From Welwitschia mirabilis (taxonomy: Eukaryota; Gnetophyta; Gnetopsida; Welwitschiales), in contig JBOZIK010000001.1 of assembly GCA_051453625.1 (NCBI GenBank), positions 111,124,789 through 111,160,194 on the forward strand: DNA of 35,406 nt, in the 5' to 3' direction. Shown here in pieces: positions 31,861 through 35,406 of the stretch (positions within the stretch are counted from its first letter, which is position 1; each line of letters begins with the position of its first letter). The notes below the pieces were generated by a model. That model searched no databases. It saw only the letters and a program-made list of their open reading frames with translations, and had not been told where the DNA came from. Both the position numbers and the translations under genes were made by a program.

Positions 31861-32446
31861 ATTGATTGATGTTTGCAGGATGCTATGATATAGTCAACTT
31901 AGAGAAGAAATATCTGAAAGAAAAGAAGCTAATAAAAAAGAACATCAAAGAAGGACTAGTGGAAATAGAAAATGAATCAAAAGAGATATCTCTAAGTGCA
32001 TTCAAACCTCCTTCTGAATTTATTTTTTCTGAATCAGATTTTATTAATGAAAACATTATAGAAGGAGAGAACCAATCTACAATGTTGAGTGTCTCCCATA
32101 AGAAAAAATAAATAGTAGGATCTTCTACCCCTAATGCAAACCTCACCCTTAAAGAATTATTAGTCAATAAGAAATGTGAAATTCCAACCCCTTTTGATCT
32201 ACCATTAGGAGATGATGTAGAGCTCAAAAATTTATATGCCTATCCACTTTTAGTGGAAAAGATGATGAGCATCTCCTTCAACACATTGGAGACACTAAAC
32301 AACTAATCCTTACCTCAGGAAATGGAAAGAAAAAAAACTGATAGAACATATATGATAATCTTTCCTTTGACATTAAAGAGAAGAGCAAAAAATTGGTTAA
32401 AAACCATACCTTATAAAAGATTAAAAACATGGGATTAAGTTCAAGA

Positions 32447-33001
32447 NNNNNNNNNNNNNNNNNNNNNNNNNNNNNNNNNNNNNNNNNNNNNNNNNNNNNN
32501 NNNNNNNNNNNNNNNNNNNNNNNNNNNNNNNNNNNNNNNNNNNNNNNNNNNNNNNNNNNNNNNNNNNNNNNNNNNNNNNNNNNNNNNNNNNNNNNNNNNN
32601 NNNNNNNNNNNNNNNNNNNNNNNNNNNNNNNNNNNNNNNNNNNNNNNNNNNNNNNNNNNNNNNNNNNNNNNNNNNNNNNNNNNNNNNNNNNNNNNNNNNN
32701 NNNNNNNNNNNNNNNNNNNNNNNNNNNNNNNNNNNNNNNNNNNNNNNNNNNNNNNNNNNNNNNNNNNNNNNNNNNNNNNNNNNNNNNNNNNNNNNNNNNN
32801 NNNNNNNNNNNNNNNNNNNNNNNNNNNNNNNNNNNNNNNNNNNNNNNNNNNNNNNNNNNNNNNNNNNNNNNNNNNNNNNNNNNNNNNNNNNNNNNNNNNN
32901 NNNNNNNNNNNNNNNNNNNNNNNNNNNNNNNNNNNNNNNNNNNNNNNNNNNNNNNNNNNNNNNNNNNNNNNNNNNNNNNNNNNNNNNNNNNNNNNNNNNN
33001 N
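32447..33001. other. assembly gap (555 N), probably hiding little or nothing
   Basis: The left flank ends GGGATTAAGTTCAAGA and the right flank starts GGGATTAAGTCCAAAA. Both align with the same stretch of gag in element A (GGAGTCAGGTTCAAGA), so the two contig ends seem to overlap rather than to be separated by 555 bases. Confidence 0.8.
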
Positions 33002-33235
33002 GGGATTAAGTCCAAAAAACCTTTATAAAAAGATTCATGAGTGAAAAAACTGTGAGAAAAAGAAAAAAGGAGATAACAAACTTTCAACAAAAACTAAATA
33101 AGAACTATGCATCCACATATAAGTGTTTCTTTGTAGCCTACCATTCTAATCCAGTAGATTCTTTTTCACTAACCGAATTAATAGACTACTTTTATAATGG
33201 GCTAACTCCACATACAAAACAACTTGTACATTTTT

Positions 33236-33245
33236 NNNNNNNNNN
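33236..33245. other. assembly gap (10 N) in gag B
   Basis: The flanks TTGTACATTTTT and CTTATGG, placed end to end, have exactly the length of TTATTGACTTTTCTTGTGG in element A. The true missing length is therefore about zero. Confidence 0.8.
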
Positions 33246-34279
33246 CTTATGGAGGAAACCTCATAAACCTTACACTAGATGATGCCTGGACAAAATTAAA
33301 AGAGCTTGTGGAAGTAAGTTAAACTTGGTTAACACCTAAAGAAAATCAAACGGTAGGCCAACTCATCAAGGACTTAAAATAGATGAAGCAACAAAAAGAG
33401 GTAGAAGACAACATAACAATTCTATAAAAGATTTTACAACTACCTTGGAGAAGTATATGAAAATGATCTTAGATGCCAAAATAGCAACAAAAAGAAATGT
33501 TGTGCAAACTTGTGACTTATCTGAGGATAACTATCATGTCACCAGAAAGTGTCCTCTTTTGCTAACATATAAATAAAAAATTTGAGAAAAAGTTTGCGCT
33601 TTCAACTAACCATCCTAAAACTTCCATCAAATACAATCAAGGTTAAACACTCATTTTCAAAAAAATCCCCAACCTTTTAGAAACCGATTCGAAAATGCAA
33701 ACTACCCATCAAGTTCATCAAACTTTCAACATCTAAATGATTAAATCATAAACCTTATAGATAAACTTATAAAAACAAATGTCAACATAGAGAACATGAC
33801 AAACATATTTGAACAAATAATCTTAGCAAATCAAAGATCTCAAGGAACTTTAGCAATGCAACCTTTACCAAATATAAATGAGTTAAGAAAAGGTTGTAAG
33901 ATTGTGACAAGAAGTGGACAAGAAATAAACCCTTCTCCATGTGAACCTTCCACCTTCCAAAATAATGAAGAAGAAGAGAAACAGAATATTAAAATATTAG
34001 AAAATTAAAACTTCCATTATCTTGGCAAAAATAAAAAGAAAAATCCTACCTAACAAACCACTCCTTGAATGGATAGGCTTAATAATAATTCAACTTTTAA
34101 TGGTCACTTAAATTCTTGATGAAAAACATAAGAATAAACTTACCTTTTTGGAAAGTTTTATAAGAAAGTCTAAGGTACTCAAAATTATAGAAAGATCTAA
34201 TAAGAAAAAAACATAAATGAGTCATTCCTAGTAAGGTCTTTCTTGCCCAATCCCTCACAAACTTAGTTTTATAAAAATC

Positions 34280-34800
34280 ACCTAAATTTAAGGATCCAGG
34301 AGTAGCTATGGTGAATGATNNNNNNNNNNNNNNNNNNNNNNNNNNNNNNNNNNNNNNNNNNNNNNNNNNNNNNNNNNNNNNNNNNNNNNNNNNNNNNNNN
34401 NNNNNNNNNNNNNNNNNNNNNNNNNNNNNNNNNNNNNNNNNNNNNNNNNNNNNNNNNNNNNNNNNNNNNNNNNNNNNNNNNNNNNNNNNNNNNNNNNNNN
34501 NNNNNNNNNNNNNNNNNNNNNNNNNNNNNNNNNNNNNNNNNNNNNNNNNNNNNNNNNNNNNNNNNNNNNNNNNNNNNNNNNNNNNNNNNNNNNNNNNNNN
34601 NNNNNNNNNNNNNNNNNNNNNTACAACAGCAGAAATAACAAAATGTCATTATGGAAATAGAATGTTTAACATTAGAGTCTTTGATATGGCTGAGAAAGAT
34701 TGAGGTGATGATTTGGATATTGAAGATAACATTAAATCAACTTTATTTTTACAACATCATCCACTTGATGAAAGAGAGATGAAATCAAATGGGCATGTTC
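34280..34800 (+). pseudogene. protease region of element B, mostly in a gap
   Basis: KFKDPGVAMVND just before the N run (34320-34621) matches the usual lead-in to plant Ty3/gypsy protease (KFKDPGxPTI). After the gap CHYGNRMFNIRVFDMAEKD, then a stop, and IKSTLFLQHHPLDERE match HLGNKKFTIRVFDVAKK and IKSSLFLQHRPLEER of element A. The 302-N length is close to the spacing in A, so the protease core itself is probably under the gap. Confidence 0.65.
34320..34621. other. assembly gap (302 N)
   Basis: This N run covers the expected protease domain of element B. The corresponding interval in element A is about 345 bases, so this gap size is realistic, unlike the 555-N gap. Confidence 0.9.
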
Positions 34801-35049
34801 TTTGTGACAACCAACTTAAGAATGACAAAGAAATGCAACATTTAGAAGGTAAGGAAGTCCAATTTCTAGATTTACACCTTGAGGGAGATTGTCCATTACA
34901 TAAGCCAAAAATTGAAAATCATAATTTAAATTTGGATGAGAAAAATATTTTCAATGAACATAAAAGTAATTTTCTTGTGATATTTCAAATAAAACATTTG
35001 CATTACATGAAAATATTTTACCAAAGTTATTATTTCTCTCCCCTTTGAC

Positions 35050-35406
35050 TTCCAAAATTTGTGCTTTAATGTGGCATCATAGAGTGTCTCTATTACTCCT
35101 CTCTTCATCTAATTGACTTTACTTAAAAATAATTACACATCTCTTATGTTTTATCAATTATTAAATTTTTGGTTTGGACCTTATTTCTCTAAAAATCTTA
35201 AGACCAAAATAGATCCTTAGTTTTTTCTTTTTTCTTTTTCAATAAAAGTGTGCTTTAGATTTAGGATTTAAATAAAAGTTTAGTTGCCTTGCTATTTTCT
35301 TTTTAGTTTTTTATTTTGGGAGTCTCTGTTTTTATTCTTCGTTTTAGTTTTTTATTTCTATTTGTATTTTTTTTTCTTGTTTTTGTCGTAATAATCTGTC
35401 ATCTTA
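35050..35406. other. T-rich end of window, no gene
   Basis: No coding signal. From about 35220 the sequence is dominated by poly-T words (TTTTTAGTTTTTTATTT and similar) and ends in CTGTCATCTTA. It resembles the T-rich segments plus CTGTC(A/G)TC unit starts in the leader of this element (31540-31700), rather than the RT side of element A. Confidence 0.45.

Larger units (their letters stand above)
31866..34010 (+). pseudogene. gag remnant of element B
   Basis: The first frame (31866-32111) is a charged N-terminal region ending in a stop. It continues with LTLKELLVNKKCEIPTPFDL and GDDVELKNL (about 32145-32230), HIGDTKQL in another frame, and MIIFPLTLKRRAKNWLKT (about 32350-32405). After a gap, 33037-33282 holds FQQKLNKNYASTYK and YFYNGLTPHTKQLVHF. 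A zinc knuckle lies at 33511-33552 as CDLSEDNYHVTRKC, with the second Cys changed to Ser. The tail (33796-34008) contains MTNIFEQIILANQRSQGTL and an acidic end. Each block has a partner in element A. Several stops and frame changes are present. Confidence 0.8.
30334..35406 (+). mobile_element. Ty3/gypsy element B, 5' part, plus strand
   Basis: Third member of the A/C family, in the opposite orientation. The order is LTR (30334-31404), PBS (31411-31428), leader with three repeat units (31594-31838), gag (about 31866-34010) and protease-flanking sequence (about 34280-34800). Gag blocks align with those of A in the same order. Three gaps fall inside it. No RT or integrase is seen: after about 35050 the sequence becomes T-rich and does not match the RT side of A, so the element either continues beyond the window, is rearranged, or has lost pol. 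Stops and frameshifts show that it is inactive. Confidence 0.82.

Noticed and set aside
32278-34703. Long open frames across N runs
   Set aside because: Their length comes from unknown bases translated as X.
1-35406. CRISPR arrays, bacterial operons or tRNA/rRNA genes
   Set aside because: No regular spaced repeats and no tRNA or rRNA landmarks; introns and plant retrotransposons show a plant nuclear origin. The tRNA-like strings at 5851, 8908 and 31411 are primer-binding sites.

Overview
This is nuclear DNA from a plant with a large, repeat-laden genome. The evidence is spliceosomal introns, a plant-specific trihelix DNA-binding domain, and old Ty1/copia, Ty3/gypsy and plant L1-type LINE retrotransposons full of stops and frameshifts. 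The very AT-rich, decayed, nested transposon background would suit a gymnosperm or another large-genome land plant, but nothing here fixes the species. There are five assembly gaps (N runs at 2310-2319, 18300-18399, 32447-33001, 33236-33245 and 34320-34621).

Layout from left to right. 1-7132: a minus-strand Ty3/gypsy element (element A, Tat/Athila-like) running from integrase at the window edge back through RT, protease remnant, gag, leader and primer-binding site to its 5' LTR (5875-7132). 7133-9299: the 5' part of a minus-strand Ty1/copia element (integrase, gag, PBS, 378-bp LTR), cut by element A. 9303-10802: a diverged direct duplication, the second copy carrying about 290 extra bases. 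10803-13900: AT-rich DNA with no recognisable gene. 13900-17800: a compositional island with the only intact gene. 17800-19030: upstream intergenic DNA with a gap and a G-quadruplex-type tract. 19040-23584: a decayed plus-strand LINE (ORF1, endonuclease, RT, zinc finger), cut by 23585-26325, the 3' part and 3' LTR of a second minus-strand Ty3/gypsy element of the same family (element C). 26325-30333: unassigned DNA with an extreme AT-rich block. 30334-35406: a third family member on the plus strand (element B): 5' LTR, PBS, leader, gag and protease-flanking sequence.

The main result is the host gene on the minus strand (17067 down to 14005). The sequence looks like two or three separate ORFs, but they join through two canonical introns with matching phases into one 2592-nt coding sequence for 863 residues. 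The N-terminal third has a nuclear-localisation-like basic patch and a trihelix (Myb/SANT-like) domain close to the ASR3/SH4 type. A conserved-looking linker and an unassigned middle domain follow. The C-terminus is a protein-kinase-like domain with HRD, DFE (instead of DFG) and APE motifs. A DNA-binding factor that carries its own kinase would be an unusual plant regulator. A TATA box, a candidate leader intron and two small upstream ORFs lie in front of it.

The three Ty3/gypsy copies also share an unexplained feature: about five roughly 40-bp units built from GTCATC and GATGAC half-sites, two in the U3 part of the LTR and three in the leader after the PBS, about 90-120 bp apart.
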